Source of the DNA: Sinelater perroti
Taxonomy: Eukaryota > Arthropoda > Insecta > Coleoptera > Elateridae
Direction of reading: 5' to 3'
DNA length: 64,000 bases
Assembly (NCBI GenBank): GCA_036346155.1
Contig: JARFIY010000024.1
Span: 20,698,501-20,762,500, forward strand
This document shows positions 1 through 12,395 of this stretch, piece after piece. The notes under the pieces are model-generated. The model saw only the letters and a program-made list of their open reading frames with translations. It searched no databases and was not told the DNA's origin. Made by a program: the position numbers and the translations under genes. Numbering within the stretch: position 1 is the first letter of the stretch; each line of letters opens with the position of its first letter.

Positions 1-860
1 ATCACAGCCGTTAGGCGACATAGACACAGAAATTCCATTTATTTGGAATGCGAATTAGGATCACGGGATTTCTGGAAAGTGAATTAATTCGGGCGCGCTC
101 TGCCCCGCTCCAAAACCTTGGTTGATCCAGTTTTCTGGCGCCTGTTGTCTATTAGTTCGTAAACTGGCGGATCTTTTTTAGTTATTCCGATTGTGCTTAA
201 ATATAATTTGCATGACCAGGGCACGACAGCAATTTTAATAAGGAATATGTGTTAATTATAATCATTGCAGCAACAAAATACTCCGCTGTAAAGCCTGCTT
301 CTATACCAAAAAATTAACGTTATATAACGGTAGGGGCCTGCATCCTAACGAAGGCGGCTATCATATTTCACATGCGAAAACTACAAGACAAACTGCCTCC
401 CCTGCAGGCTTTCACACCGGCGACGATTCGAACTAATCAAAAAGCATATCTAAGGAGTTCTACGCGTGGCAATAGCTCGGGTATCAATAGAGCACCAACC
501 CTGCGGCCCCACCAGATACCTGCGATCTTCTGACAGGTGGAATCCCCTCTTCGTACAGGTATTTCAAGTTGGAGGAGTTCCTCATCTCATTCCATGTTAG
601 ATCTTCGTCGTGTTCAAAACCACGCGCGCTTTTTTCAGACCGCACGAAAGCCGCTCTGAGGGCTTTCCCACAACAGTCCCATTTTTTCTGAAAGCTCGAG
701 CGCCGAGTGTTGCGAGTGAATGTCCGGCGGGAGAGGGATTGTCTCGGCGATTCAGTGAAAGTTGCGGTGCTTTGCGTGAGAATCCAAGGGACGAAAAAAT
801 CGCTGCAGTGACTTGGGGTGGCGTCGAGTGCTTCAATGTTGCTACGATTTTAATTTCGCC
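1..860 (+). promoter_or_regulatory. Upstream region and probable 5' non-coding exon of the knirps-family gene
   Basis: This stretch lies directly upstream of the first coding exon and is richer in GC than the intron, mostly between about 400 and 940. A TATATAA string sits at 321-327. A good splice-donor match, GAG followed by GTAAGC, has its GT at 865-866. A splice acceptor (AG at 1210-1211) directly precedes the start codon. I infer a 5' UTR exon ending near 864 joined to 1212. No transcription start can be fixed from sequence alone. The open frame at 610-969 crosses this donor and resembles no family I know. Confidence 0.4.
321..327 (+). promoter_or_regulatory. Possible TATA box
   Basis: A TATATAA match upstream of the presumed 5' exon. 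An initiator-like TCATAT lies about 40 bases downstream, farther than the usual 26-33, so this is only a weak candidate in AT-rich DNA. Confidence 0.2.
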
Positions 861-1211
861 TGAGGTAAGCACCTGCGCTGCGTATACCACGTACCACTGC
901 GGTGACTTCGATGATGCGTGCGGGCAGAAGCCCGCGTCGGATTTAATTGATGCAATTAAAATTAGATAATTTATTTTATAAAAATATAATCTTTTTCTTA
1001 TAGATTCTGTAAGAGTCCGCTTCTATTTTGCGTTGTTAAACTTAAAAGCAAAGCCCACTGCAGGGGAATGTGCTACAAGAACTCCTTCGGCCGTGCGAGG
1101 GGGCTACAAATCTCAAGGAGAATAACAAGAATTAAAGTTTAGGTAATGCCAGACGTTCTTTTGATCGTTAGGAAAAATGCGCTATATCTTAAGATTTTTA
1201 CGATCTTTCAG

Positions 1212-1289
1212 ATGAACCAGCTATGTAGGGTGTGTGGCGAGCCAGCGGCAGGTTTCCACTTCGGTGCATTTACTTGTGAGGGATGCAAG
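1212..1289 (+). CDS. kni: Knirps-family nuclear receptor, coding exon 1 (first zinc finger)
   Basis: This exon encodes residues 1-26 of a zinc-finger transcription factor that acts in the nucleus. It begins with Met-Asn-Gln and carries the four cysteines of nuclear-receptor finger 1 (C5, C8, C22, C25) and the family string AAGFHFGAFTCEGCK. The exon ends exactly after CEGCK at a phase-0 donor (AAG then GTTAGT). The next exon starts with SFFGR, so the P-box reads EGCKS, as in knirps-family proteins, rather than the commoner EGCKG. The start is chosen because family members begin MNQ and because an acceptor AG directly precedes the ATG. Knirps proteins are ligand-less repressors used in segmentation and in tracheal or neural patterning. 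Orthology to kni/knrl rather than eagle is inferred from the PIDLS motif context in exon 2. Confidence 0.93.
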
Positions 1290-2215
1290 GTTAGTATGCC
1301 AGTTGCTTTGATAGGGGCGTAATCAACCGCTATGCAAAGCGTTAATTAGAAAATAAAAATTACCCCTATCCAGTTTTAGCAGTTTACAAATTATTAATCT
1401 CCAAATTTGCTAATTACCGCAAGAAGAGCTATATTTTTGTGAACTATACTGACACACAGAATAACAGTTTTGCAAATAAGTTAATAAATTCAAACATTTT
1501 AATTATTGCTCCAGTTATATAATTGAAATTTGGGTAACTTTTTTAGTTTTGAAATATTTATGTGGTTTTCAAATTTTCTCTCATGCTGTATATAATAACA
1601 ATTATATAAATACTACAAATAAATAGAATTATTTTATTATTTAAAACTTTTAAATTTATTGTTGAACATAAAAGTGCAAAATAAATCGCGTTAAAATATT
1701 TTATTATGTAAAAATGGTAACAATTTTGAACAGAAATTTGTAATTGTTTTTAAGCCGTACTTAATCGCCTAATCAGCAGATTTGAATTACACAAAACTTT
1801 AAGTAAAACAAATTTTACATTACAATCAGAAAAAGCAGTAATATGATTTTTGAAATTCCTGTGAAGCCTCTATAATTTTTTTCGCGTTATTTAATTAGCT
1901 TACATAGGACAATCAACTTAACAACTTGCAATAATCCGACGGTGTACGATGGGATAGGTCAGTACTTCACTCTTAGAATAATTCTTAGGTTTTATTTCGT
2001 ATTTAAAACTTTATTAGAAAAACCTCCTAATTAGTTCAGAAGCGAATCATAGATTTCCGCAAAAGTATTTTTTGCTTATTTTTATTGCAATTACAGTTTA
2101 AGCATTCAAAGAATGCAATGGTATAATCCCTGATTTAAATTCAAGCTCCCATTGACAGTCTTGGCAGTTTGGTATTCAAAATAGTATAATTTATCCACAA
2201 GCCTTTATAAATAGT

Positions 2216-2720
2216 AACGGTTTCCTTCATGCAGAAATGCTTCGGCTGGTAGCAATAATTCTAATTAACAGTGCCCGAACAGCTGTTCGGATGGTCGCTA
2301 AGATGGCTCCCGTTCCTGCTAACGCAGGCATTTATCGGCGGGCTAATTAATTAGAACGCAAAGCGCAGCGTTTTCACGGCGCGGTAATCACAAATTGGCC
2401 CGATTAGTGCAAACGTTTGTCTTATATAGGCCATTTAGTCATAAATAATTAATAATCAGCCGCTATAAGTGTTGGCCAGGAATTTTTAACGGCCTTAGAT
2501 TGAGCTGCCCGAGAATTTGATGCTGCTCGCGGAATTTGTCGCTACCGCGACTTATTTGCTGCTGGATGTTGAAGCATCAGATACTGATTAAATGTGCTCA
2601 TAAAGCATTCTAAAGGCTGCTGCCGTTAAAATTTTCGTGCCGAATGATAGAAATCAGCGTTTGCTCGCCTAATAAGCGCTACTAAATCAAGTTTTCCGTT
2701 ACGAACGGTTCTAAAGCTTG
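2216..2720. promoter_or_regulatory. Candidate intronic enhancer island
   Basis: About 500 bp of mixed composition stands out inside a very AT-rich intron. It contains the homeodomain-type string CTAATTAATTAG (about 2343), a further cluster reading ATAAATAATTAATAATCA (about 2441), and GC-rich blocks such as GTTTTCACGGCGCGG. It has no open reading frame. Preserved composition and dense homeobox cores are typical of conserved enhancers near patterning genes, but conservation was not tested. Confidence 0.35.
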
Positions 2721-5289
2721 CCGAATAGGTTTTTAATTCCATTTAGAATAGACTTAAAATGCTGATATTGTTATAACATCAGATTTTAAACTATGCCCAA
2801 CATTGACACGGCTTAAGCGCATCGAAATTCTAGCCAGCGTACTGATTTCAGCGAATTTAATCTGAAAATCGAAGATTAGAAATTCAAGACAAGCTATTGT
2901 TTGATTAGCATACAGACCGTTGACAATAACCAGACCAAATATTCCTGTATTGTTAAATTTTAGCCTTTATTTTCAATTCATTGTGCCTATCTATGTTTTC
3001 AACTAAAATTACAAGAGAAATATTTCTAAAATAGCATTGATTTTACGATTTTAGTAGGGATAATATTAAAAATTGTATAAAGTTATTACAAATTTTAATG
3101 TGTTTAACAGTAAGAGTAATTCTACAAAAATAAAGATCTGAATTTTAATTTACTTATTTTGGTTATTGTCCATGTTTTATACTACTTTTATCAATTAAAG
3201 AGTAATTGCTTGTGCAGTTGTAAAAAATATATTTTATAATTGTAATAGTTTTGCAATTTGCTTCAATTTTAACTGCAGTAAAACTCACATGGAGTGGTGT
3301 TGATACAATGACAAAAAAAATTGTTCTTTAAGAAGGGATATAATATTTATTATGGATTTATATTAAAATTTTAATACATATTTAGCATAAAAACTGTAGA
3401 GCAATCACAAATAAGAATATTGTTAGCAGTAAAAGCAGAAAAACCTTAGTTTGTTTCTAACGTCCTGATTATTTTGCCTCTATCAATGACGGTTGACATT
3501 AAAAAAGATGGAAACACATTGAGAAAGAGACAAATAATCAGCACATAAATCCTTAAGATCTTTAACATACAATAATACCACTCCAATATACATGTATAAG
3601 TAATAAGAGAACGGATGGGCTGTCAAGATAATGTGCTCGCTGAAGAATGTGTGCAACGCAACTCAAATATAACATTCACATAGTTCGATAGCAGTAACTG
3701 CTAGGAGTTAAAGTGGAAGAATAGGTATTATCGAAAAACACAAAAAAAATATTTAGTATCAAGAGCATTCGCGTTTAATCGAATATCTACACGAGTGTTG
3801 ATGTGTAATGATGATGAATTAACTTTGAAGTAAACGAAAAAGACCACACAAAAAATTATGACAAAAGATTAATTTTCTCGTTGATTAAATAAAAAAAAAC
3901 TTAATTTTGTTAAGTGTAATCAGTAATACTTCATTGTTATTATTATAAAATTAATACCGCCTTTATTTGGACAGTTGGCTTTCCTACATTTTCGTTTCTT
4001 TTTTCTTTTGCCTAATATGCAACAGTCGTTAGTTTCTTTTAAGTAATCTACCCTTCGATAGACTTTGAGCCTTTTAGAAAATATTTGATTTGATCTTTCT
4101 GTCTTGTTGCGATAGTAAATGACCAAATAGAAATATAATTGTTACTAATAGTAATTATTAGGACACAATAACAAAAATCCAAGTCAAACGATGATTTGTA
4201 CGTTTTTTATTGTTTATAAGGTAATTTTCTTTAGTTTTTATGTTTTGCATTGCCTTCTTTTCTTGTTTGCCCATGAAAGTTCATCATTTTTATTATTTTT
4301 CTTTTTCACGTAGAGGAACTGTGTAATACAATTCTATAATCTATCAATCATTACATTTTTGAATCCTTCCACGTTTTCCCAGGTCTTCGTCTTTGGAAAA
4401 ATTTGTTTTAAATTTTACCGGAGACGTATAAAAGACCGTCATCTTTGACGATGCTGCCAACATAGTTCGATGTTCCAATTTCAAACTTATTGGAAGTCTT
4501 GCGGCACTACAAAACGCGACGTGTCATCTGCTTTTCAATTAAGATCTGCACTATCTGAAAGAAACAAACCTTTTTTATTTAAAAATGTAAATTACTTATA
4601 CAGAAGCGACCAAATTCTCCTACATTTAATGAAGGTCACATATCATATTCTTGACAGCAACAATGTTCTCTTTCTTGACAAACGAGGATGGATGTTCTAA
4701 CTTTAGTGTTTCTAAAATTAATATTTCTTCTTTGGTACTTTCGATATTATCTGAATATGGTTTTACAATAAGAACAAGAATCTTTCAGAACAAAGGGCAT
4801 TTTTTTCAAACACTGAAAAGACTTGAATTGCGTGCAAAGTTGTAACGAAAATTGCGCAATATTCCGTTTTTGATGAGGACGAGATTGCAAACTGCTTTTG
4901 CTGTCGTCATTTAAGAGTTCGTCCTATCAACAATTACAACAATTGTTTTACTGTCTCTCAAAGCTTCCTTTATGTATTTATAGGTCCCCTAATAAGGTCT
5001 TTTTGTTTTAGATTCTCCCTTTTTATTTTTCTACCTCAATTATATTTTAATTCTACTGATGTGGGCTTTATCCAACGGTTCTTTGTGTTCTTCGTTAGTT
5101 TTAGTTTATTGTTCGTTTTGTTTGCTTTTTAACTTCGATTTAATATCTTTTATATTGAAATTATGGTAACTGATAAATTCAGTTTATTTTCCAAAATAAA
5201 CTAAATGAAGGAGAACTAAAACTACTACGCATTCCTGTTTGTTTAATATCTACAAACGACTAAAATAAAACCTCTGGTTTCCTTTGATT

Positions 5290-5760
5290 GCTGATCACAT
5301 AAAGTCCGGTTTCTTCAATGCTCGTGAATTACGCTCTTACGTAACGCAGGCATCGCAATAGGACGCTTGCGCCGCAAACACGTATCCAGATTGATCTCGA
5401 ATTGTTTACTGCCTGTTAATCACGTTACGTGGTGCAGGAAAAATGATTTTATTAGCAGCCGAACATCTGCATACTAGCAGGTTTTGTAACAGCGGCTTCT
5501 TTCCCGTATATTGCTGGGCAATTACGGATTTTTATGTTCTTACTGACACCCGAACGCTTTTGCGCCGCAGACCAAAAAGGTGCTAACCAACCTGCTAATT
5601 TTTATTCGGCGCTCTTATGTGCTTTTATGGTGTTTTTTGCAAGCTTTATATTCGGCTACTGCGTTTTAGAGGAGCCAGCCCTGGCGACTACGTCGCTGTG
5701 GTGGAAAATGTTCGACTTGTATTGGCACATATTCCTGTATGTAGCCGTCTAACGCTTTTA
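5290..5760. promoter_or_regulatory. Candidate intronic enhancer island
   Basis: A second GC-elevated island in the intron, with a TTACGTAA palindrome near 5339, a TTTTATTAGC homeodomain-like site near 5446 and an AATTACGG site near 5520. The 72-codon frame at 5534-5752 resembles no family I know and I do not call it a gene. The regulatory role is inferred from composition and position. Confidence 0.3.
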
Positions 5761-6239
5761 ATTTGAAAATCAGAAGTCGTTATGGCTTTTTAAACTTAAT
5801 TTTTCTATAATTAATTTAATTTTAAATTACAAAGCAATACAAAGTAATGCAAGTATACAAAGTATAGCCATTTTCACTGTTTTGATGCCAAATAAAGGGT
5901 TTTGATTGGTACAAAAAATTTGTGCAACTATAAATAAAACCATAATTAAATCTCTAATTTCTTATTATTTACTTAAAACTATTGTTTTTATTATTTTTTA
6001 CTTTTATTATGCATCATAAATTTATCTTATTATTTTTATTTGTTTATGTCTTATTTATTGCAGTCTACTTAAGACGATAAGTCTATTTGATGGCATAATT
6101 CACATAACCGATGTGTAAGAAATATTCATGTGAGCTTTTTTCTATAATTTTAGCCTATTATATTACTAAAACACGATTATATAGATCGAGTCTCTCTGAA
6201 AAGCTGGCGATTTAAATAATTACAAATGTAGTTGGTTTG

Positions 6240-7150
6240 TGTGATCCATTAAATTGCTTACTATATTATTAAGGTCCACTTTAAGTGGGTCACTCTATTT
6301 CATACTAAACTTGATTATTTCAGTTCAACTGTATCTGAAAGCAACAAAAATTGCTAAAAGCCCGCTATCTTTTATTTTTCGTAGCTTCTTCCTAATCTCT
6401 TCCATTATATGTTCAATCAGATTGCATCGATCGTTTTGGCACAAGAAATGATTAGCTGTTTTATTTTCTCAGTTAATGTTGCTTTCCAGCCATTGTCATA
6501 AAAATCGAGATGAAATTGCACAGTAATTCTTAATCGGACGAGGTTAATGCAGGTTAGGCGTATTTGAGTGCTTTAGCATAACTGATATGTTTTTAGCTTT
6601 AGCCAATTTGTCTTTACGCATAATGGCACGATGCCAGATCCGGCCAAAAAATGATTTTGTCAGGTCTTGTAATGTTCAATTACAAAACCACCAAGTTTGA
6701 CAGATATTTTGAAATATCCACGGTATACTGAGCACCATTGCTAAATTTTTGGGTCAAACTTAAAGCTTTAAGCAAGTTTTACGTTATCAAGCGCAGTTGA
6801 TTTGTCTAATTTGTGACGTTATTACCATTCGAAAACAACAAATATTTTTTGTTATCCGTTATAACGATAACTTTTACAAGTCACGGTTTTACATTGCGCT
6901 GATATAGTAGGATTGTGGCTTATTGTATCCTAGAAATTCTTCTAAAGTTGCATGCAAATTTCCGAGTTTTCACTCAATTCGCTTTCGGGCATTTCCTTCA
7001 GTTTCTGGAGCCTACAAGCACTGAAAATAAGCTTTCTCCCCGATTTTTCTATTGTCAAGTTCAACATTATTTCCAAATCTTGTATAAATATATATAACAC
7101 TTTCTTGGAGAAAATTATGCAAAATATGTTTTTACTGTGTGCTCCAAGCA
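6240..7150 (-). pseudogene. Tc1/mariner (IS630-like) transposase remnant
   Basis: Read on the minus strand, the segment at about 6650-6617 gives FWPDLASCHYA, a recognisable second-catalytic-Asp motif of an IS630/Tc1-type transposase. Downstream at about 6406-6350 it gives MEEIRKKLRKIKDSGLLA, matching the C-terminal helix of that family. Upstream near 6850 it gives TDNKKYLLFSNGN, corresponding to the first-Asp DDESYF-type block with the acidic triad altered. Stops and frame changes separate these blocks, so no intact transposase remains. I could not find terminal repeats. The element lies in antisense orientation inside the knirps-family intron. Confidence 0.6.
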
Positions 7151-8129
7151 CCGCCTAGATACGTTGCCGTAGAATTTTTTTATTATACCCTTTCATTGCG
7201 ACAAATAAAAGAATAACCACACAAGCTGACAGATTATTGATAAAACATGTGATATTTAAATTAGGAGCTACAATGCATCTTTGATCATATTTACGATCAA
7301 ATACTTTTTGTGTCACTATTTCTTAAATGTAGTTTTGAACTATCTGGTGCTAATAGAACATTTTAGTTGTTTTCCATTTAAGTAGATTATCAAACAATTG
7401 CCTTTTTTCATAATAAATATTACAAGCAATGGTTTATCTTTATCGGTTTTTACTCTCTATTTATCTAGCCATAGTTGTGCCTTATCGATATTAATCGGCC
7501 TGAGTGGGACTTTCTCCATTTTATACAGATAAGTTAGTTTGTCTGTCCTTTTTTAGGTTTATAGATTATTATTATTTACAATATTTTCCAATAAACTGCG
7601 CAAATAACTTTTATTTATTTATTTGTTGGTTTTGTAACATTGTTCCTGCAACTATATCAAAGCAGGCGCATTTTAAATATTTTAATTACATTTTTTATTT
7701 CTAGAAACTTATTTTGTTTATAGGAACATCTATTGGTATTGATTTTCTTATTTTTCTTAGTCGGATTATTCAAAAGTAAACGGTTTGAACACTTTTGCTT
7801 TTTCTTTGTTGTTTCTGGTCCATTTTTATTTAGTGGAATAGATAGCTGCTGTTTGATTAGTATTTTTGCCTTTTCCAATGAACAACAGTAGCCCACGAAG
7901 CTGTTAAATAATTGAATAGATCAATTTTTTATATATATTATATATATATATTCAGATATTCCGCAGCTTTATTAGTTTTTGATCGGTTTCGCACCGTGCT
8001 ATTTGCCACGCTTTCTCAGCTTTCGTTTTTCTGTAATTTAGGCGAAGTGTTTGAATAAATAATAACTTTTTCCTTGAACACTTCTCATTTCATCCTTTCA
8101 TTAAGAAGCGCCAGAGTGTATCGTTACAA

Positions 8130-8640
8130 TAATTGTGGAGTAACCCGAAGAGAGATCAAAACAACTTTCTGATATTCATTCCTTTTGTGATGCAGAAATC
8201 TATTACTTCAGGTGTTTTTTCTTGTCAGTGGGCCAGTATGTCGGCTTTCCTGTTGATAACTAATTTAGGTTATTTTCTCCCATTGCTTCGAATAGTTGGT
8301 AGCCTTTGGGTGCTTTAAGTCTAAAGCTCTACCTTATGTTTTTGAAATTATAATTTTATCTGCCTTTAAGTTTGTTACCAAAATTGCTCATACTCTTGTT
8401 TTTTGTCGTTATATTTTGGTGGAGGTTATGCTCACAGATAATGTGATAGTAGCAAATTTTTCTTTTTAAGTTTGTGAGAAGTCTCTGATAATAATTTGTC
8501 CCACCATGGAATAGGTTTTGTTGATGTAGCCCACTGGAGTTTTAGTACAAATTATAACATTAGTTTTATGGCATAAGCGATGAGCATTTCATATTCCTAT
8601 TTTAAGCAATTGAACCATTACTGGATCTGACTAATTAGCA
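8130..8640 (-). pseudogene. Jockey-type LINE endonuclease remnant
   Basis: On the minus strand, consecutive blocks in shifting frames match the apurinic endonuclease of Jockey LINEs, in the right order. They are an N-terminal LLKIGI-NAHRLC block near 8620, an HGGTNYYQR block near 8510, PPKYNDKKQEYEQF near 8400, PKGYQLFEAMGENNLN near 8300, LSTGKPTYWPTDKKK near 8260, and an IDFCITKGMNI block near 8200. This endonuclease nicks target DNA for target-primed reverse transcription. At least three frame changes and one stop break it. No gag or reverse transcriptase part is recognisable nearby, so this is a fragment. Confidence 0.6.
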
Positions 8641-11149
8641 TGAAAACCAGATTTCGTTGTGAGTTCAGTATTGATGTTTTATTACGCTTGGAGAGCTTTG
8701 CTTAGTTCTCCGACTGTATATATGTTTGTTGAAAATTTTTTCCCTAGGTTTAAGATAAACTAATTGAGTGAATTACCGCCATTACAGTCAACATACTTTT
8801 CCAATCGTTTAACACAAAATAATTTTTAGTGCGTCTGAAGTTTTAGCATCGTCAACATTGCGGAACTTTTCTTTTAGCGTCTATTAATTCTTCTTCTTTT
8901 TAAATTCTTGGGTATTGGTTGAGGGTGCATATTTGTTAAAACTCAAAAATCTTTTTCTCCGCTTGGGTTTATAAGTGTGAAACGCTTTAATTATAGTGAT
9001 GTAAAACTTTTATTTGTTTATTGTTTACAGTTATAACGACGTATTTTTCTGTGAAAATACTATGTGGCAACATTATTAGTGGACTAACGTTTTTTATACC
9101 TGCTACAGAAATGGGTGATGGTTTTGGCCCGTTCTTCACATTAATTGTTGGTTATCAATTTTTTATTATACTAATCTTTACAATTTTAACTAGAAAACAT
9201 ATTACTGGTGATTATTTTATTATATAAATAGAAGTTAAAAATTATTTTCGTTTTATCCTACCCGTATAAAATGTTTAGATGTATAAAAGGTAAATTAAAT
9301 AGAAACTACAAGTAGTGCCGACGGCAGAATCCTTGACATCGAAAGAGCACAGCAACACAACCTTATAACTCAAAATACAAACTGATAACAGTCTTTTCTA
9401 ACTGAACTTCAGTAAAATCCTTAGAAATTTTATTGTAAAGTGCATTAAACAAAGTGTTTTTGTTTCACTTACAATTTAAAAAGTAATATAATATCTAGTG
9501 TCCCTTTAATAACTCAACACCAACAAATTTATTGCAACGCAACATGAATAAAATACTGATGATATTATAATGTGTTGAAAATTTTTACCACTTGAGACCG
9601 AACAAAATTGAATTAGGCGTACAATATTTTGGAAAGTTCTTACCAATACGTCTGGCAGTAGAGGCAGACATATTGTTGGATACTTTGAGAACAAGTGGTT
9701 TTGAACACTTTTTCAAAAAAATTGTATATTTTTGACTACACATGATTTTTAGTTAAGATGGTTTCACTTGTCGGAACAACTTAACTTTCAAGATTACACA
9801 AATATCTTATTCATTCAGAGAATATTATTACATCTTCCTTCTATCTTCTACGATACAACCATCAAACGGCTGCATCTATGAAAAGCATTAATACTTTTGC
9901 AAATCAATGTGACGAGAAGAATTCATTGAAAATTTTCTCTAAGGATATATAAAAATGAGAACTTACCGCAAACCACAGACGCTTTAAAAGCAAGCAAAGT
10001 CGAACAAATTCAAGTGACATTCCAAAATACTATACCCTGGTCTGGACTCAAAATGGTGGCTAGCTACTTCTTTCGCTTATTCACGTATCATCGTATTACT
10101 CACAAAAATAAGGTAGGTAGTTTCAAATAACGTTGCAAATTCTTCATTGGTGTTATAATTTTTAGAGAAATTCCGGGTCGATACCGTAGCACTTTTTGTG
10201 TGAAAAGTGCTGTTATTGTTGTTTCTGTTGTCAAACTCGTAAATAAATAAATAAGTTACACTTTAAGTTACGTTTCTATTTGTGACATTGTTATTTGTAT
10301 TAACTATTTGCTTAAGCTTATTTTGTAGGTAGAGTTATCAAAAATACAATTTTTGAATTAAGTTTACAGCATGCAATAATAATTTTATATCTGCGAGACA
10401 ACTACTGACTGCCTTTAAATTAATTTTCTAGGACTTTGCCTTCAAAACGGTTATATAATTCCACTTTACGGTTTTATAGCTATTAGACCACCTTGAAGCT
10501 TTATTTTTATTTTATTTTCTAAATGACGGTTACTGTTATTCATATTTTATTTTTTAAATCTGTAATTGCCACTTAATACTGCATTTTTAGAATACAATAC
10601 ACTATTATGTTACTTTATTGGTATAATTTGTTTACTTAAAATTTTTATAACGTTGATTGACATCAATTACTCTCATTGCTTAAGTTCGCTGCTTCTAATG
10701 GTTTTTACTTTTATTTATTGAATAATCCATTTTAGAGTGCAATAGTATATTTCAGTTTAATCTTGAAAACAAACAACGTTAATTTTTAGAGAATTTTCAA
10801 TTACGACACTAATTTGTATTGTTAATTTAAACGTAAAATAGTTGTAGCTTTTTATTATACTCTGTTTAGTAGATTTATTTCGCTTTCTTCTTACATAAAG
10901 CTAGTTTAAATATATCTGTAAAAACTACAATATAATTGCCAATTAATAACTTGATTTATACGTAAGATACAATCTTTAATTAATCGACGTAATAGGAGGT
11001 TTAAAACGTTTTGGAAGAATTGAGGAAAAAAAGTCTGAATACAGACCTTTATTATAATTGTAATTAGTTTCACCGCTACTAATAAATTGTTTGAAGCTTA
11101 AATAACTTATAATAACTATAAACAAATATTAAAATATTTATTAACAAAT

Positions 11150-11480
11150 AACCTCTCGAAGCAACGTTGGTGCCTTTCAGCTTCAACTGTATCTTGTTTA
11201 TTTAATCATTCTGACGTAGCGTGAGTTGTAGGAAGTAAACAGCATTCTTGCGATGCATTAAAGCTCGAAAAAGTTACTCGGGACTCGCCGGTTTCAAAAT
11301 CTATGCTAATATTTTGCAACGGTATTTAGGCATATCCGCTGCAAAAACCGTAAACATTAATCATGTCTGCATACCTGACGTGAGCCAGCGAAGCATTTGG
11401 TCGGCTAGTAAACAAAAACTTTAAAATCGCAGGAACATTAAGCTAACTGCAATTAATTATAAATTTCACGTAACTCAGAC
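11150..11480. promoter_or_regulatory. Candidate intronic regulatory island
   Basis: About 330 bp of raised GC content with an AATTAATTATAAATTT homeodomain-type cluster near 11450 and a TTCTGACGTAGCG block near 11208. It is non-coding. The role is inferred only from composition and from its position in the intron of a patterning gene. Confidence 0.25.
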
Positions 11481-11693
11481 TTCCCGATTATTAGCTGTTT
11501 TTATTTGAAGATTGTACTCACTATCATCTATCGTATAATGTAAGCTAAGTAACTATAAATTCTTTTTAAAGTTCGTCGATTTTATATTTGAACACTCTGC
11601 GAGAACTTAAAATTAGTTTAATGTGCCCACCACAATGATAAAGATTTCTGTTTTTAACGGGGTTTAAGCACGGCGTTTTTATAAAATAACATA

Positions 11694-12395
11694 GGGTGAT
11701 CTAAAATGAACCTTAGGATTTAAAGTGCACGTCGTTTGCGTTTCCTGAATGCTGGAAGTTTGTATTTGTATAGTTTGTATCTAAACACATGGAAAGTCCA
11801 CCAAGAAACGGCGTAAAGTTATAATTGGGTTTTAGAGAATATAGTAGCTGATTCTAATTTTTTCAGAAAATTCATATTACCATGAAGCTCATTTTTATTC
11901 AAATGGCTTTGTAAATCGTAAAAATTATAGCATATAGGCTTATTAAAGTCCACGCAGGACAAAGTTGGTGCTGGGACATGCTGTACAATTTTTTTCAATA
12001 AACTTGAATAGCATGTGGTTTCAACAAGACGGACCACATGTCGCACAACATGTGAAACGCTCACTTTATTTCAAACCAAATTCGTATTAGCCACCGTGGC
12101 CTTGCGGTCTAACCTAATCCTACTTTTTTCCCTAGAACTATTTGTTAACAGATTTGCTACGATACCAGAGCTAAAGAGAACATCAGACTTGTAATTGCTA
12201 AAACTGAACAGCATTTATCGAGAAAGCCTTATAAAAAACTTCACTAAAAGAATGGTTGCATGTTAGCGGAACTGGGGAGGAAACATTTAGCCAACATAAT
12301 TTTTCATACGTAGCTGCATTTTATTAATAGCAGTAAAACTCAGATTCTTTCACTATTTTATCTTTTATTCGGGGATTGGGATATTTGGATCACCC
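11694..12395 (+). mobile_element. Decayed TA-flanked DNA transposon with terminal inverted repeats
   Basis: The left end reads GGGTGATCTAAAATGA and the right end, on the other strand, GGGTGATCCAAATATC. Both are flanked by TA (11692-11693 and 12396-12397), the target duplication of Tc1/mariner-superfamily elements. Inside, on the + strand near 12015-12055, the sequence gives WFQQDGPHVAQHV, which resembles the second catalytic Asp block (W-x-Q-Q-D-G-A) of that superfamily. At about 702 bp the element is too short and too broken to encode a transposase. Confidence 0.6.

Noticed and set aside
610..969. 119-codon open frame upstream of the knirps-family exon
   Set aside because: It resembles no family, crosses a good splice donor at 865, and lies where a 5' UTR exon is expected. 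GC-rich composition explains the open frame.
4330..4960. Possible piggyBac-like or LINE-like peptides on the minus strand
   Set aside because: Similarity was too weak and scattered to name a family.
5534..5752. 72-codon frame with a hydrophobic segment in the intron
   Set aside because: No family resemblance; likely by-product of a GC-elevated regulatory-like island.
8440..8540. KPIPWWDKLLSE reading on the minus strand as a LINE linker
   Set aside because: Its order relative to the endonuclease blocks would be wrong; the neighbouring frame (HGGTNYYQR) fits the endonuclease in the right order.
12085..12135. A-box-like GTGGCCTTGCGGTCTAA as a SINE head
   Set aside because: No B box at the right distance; it lies inside the TA-flanked element.
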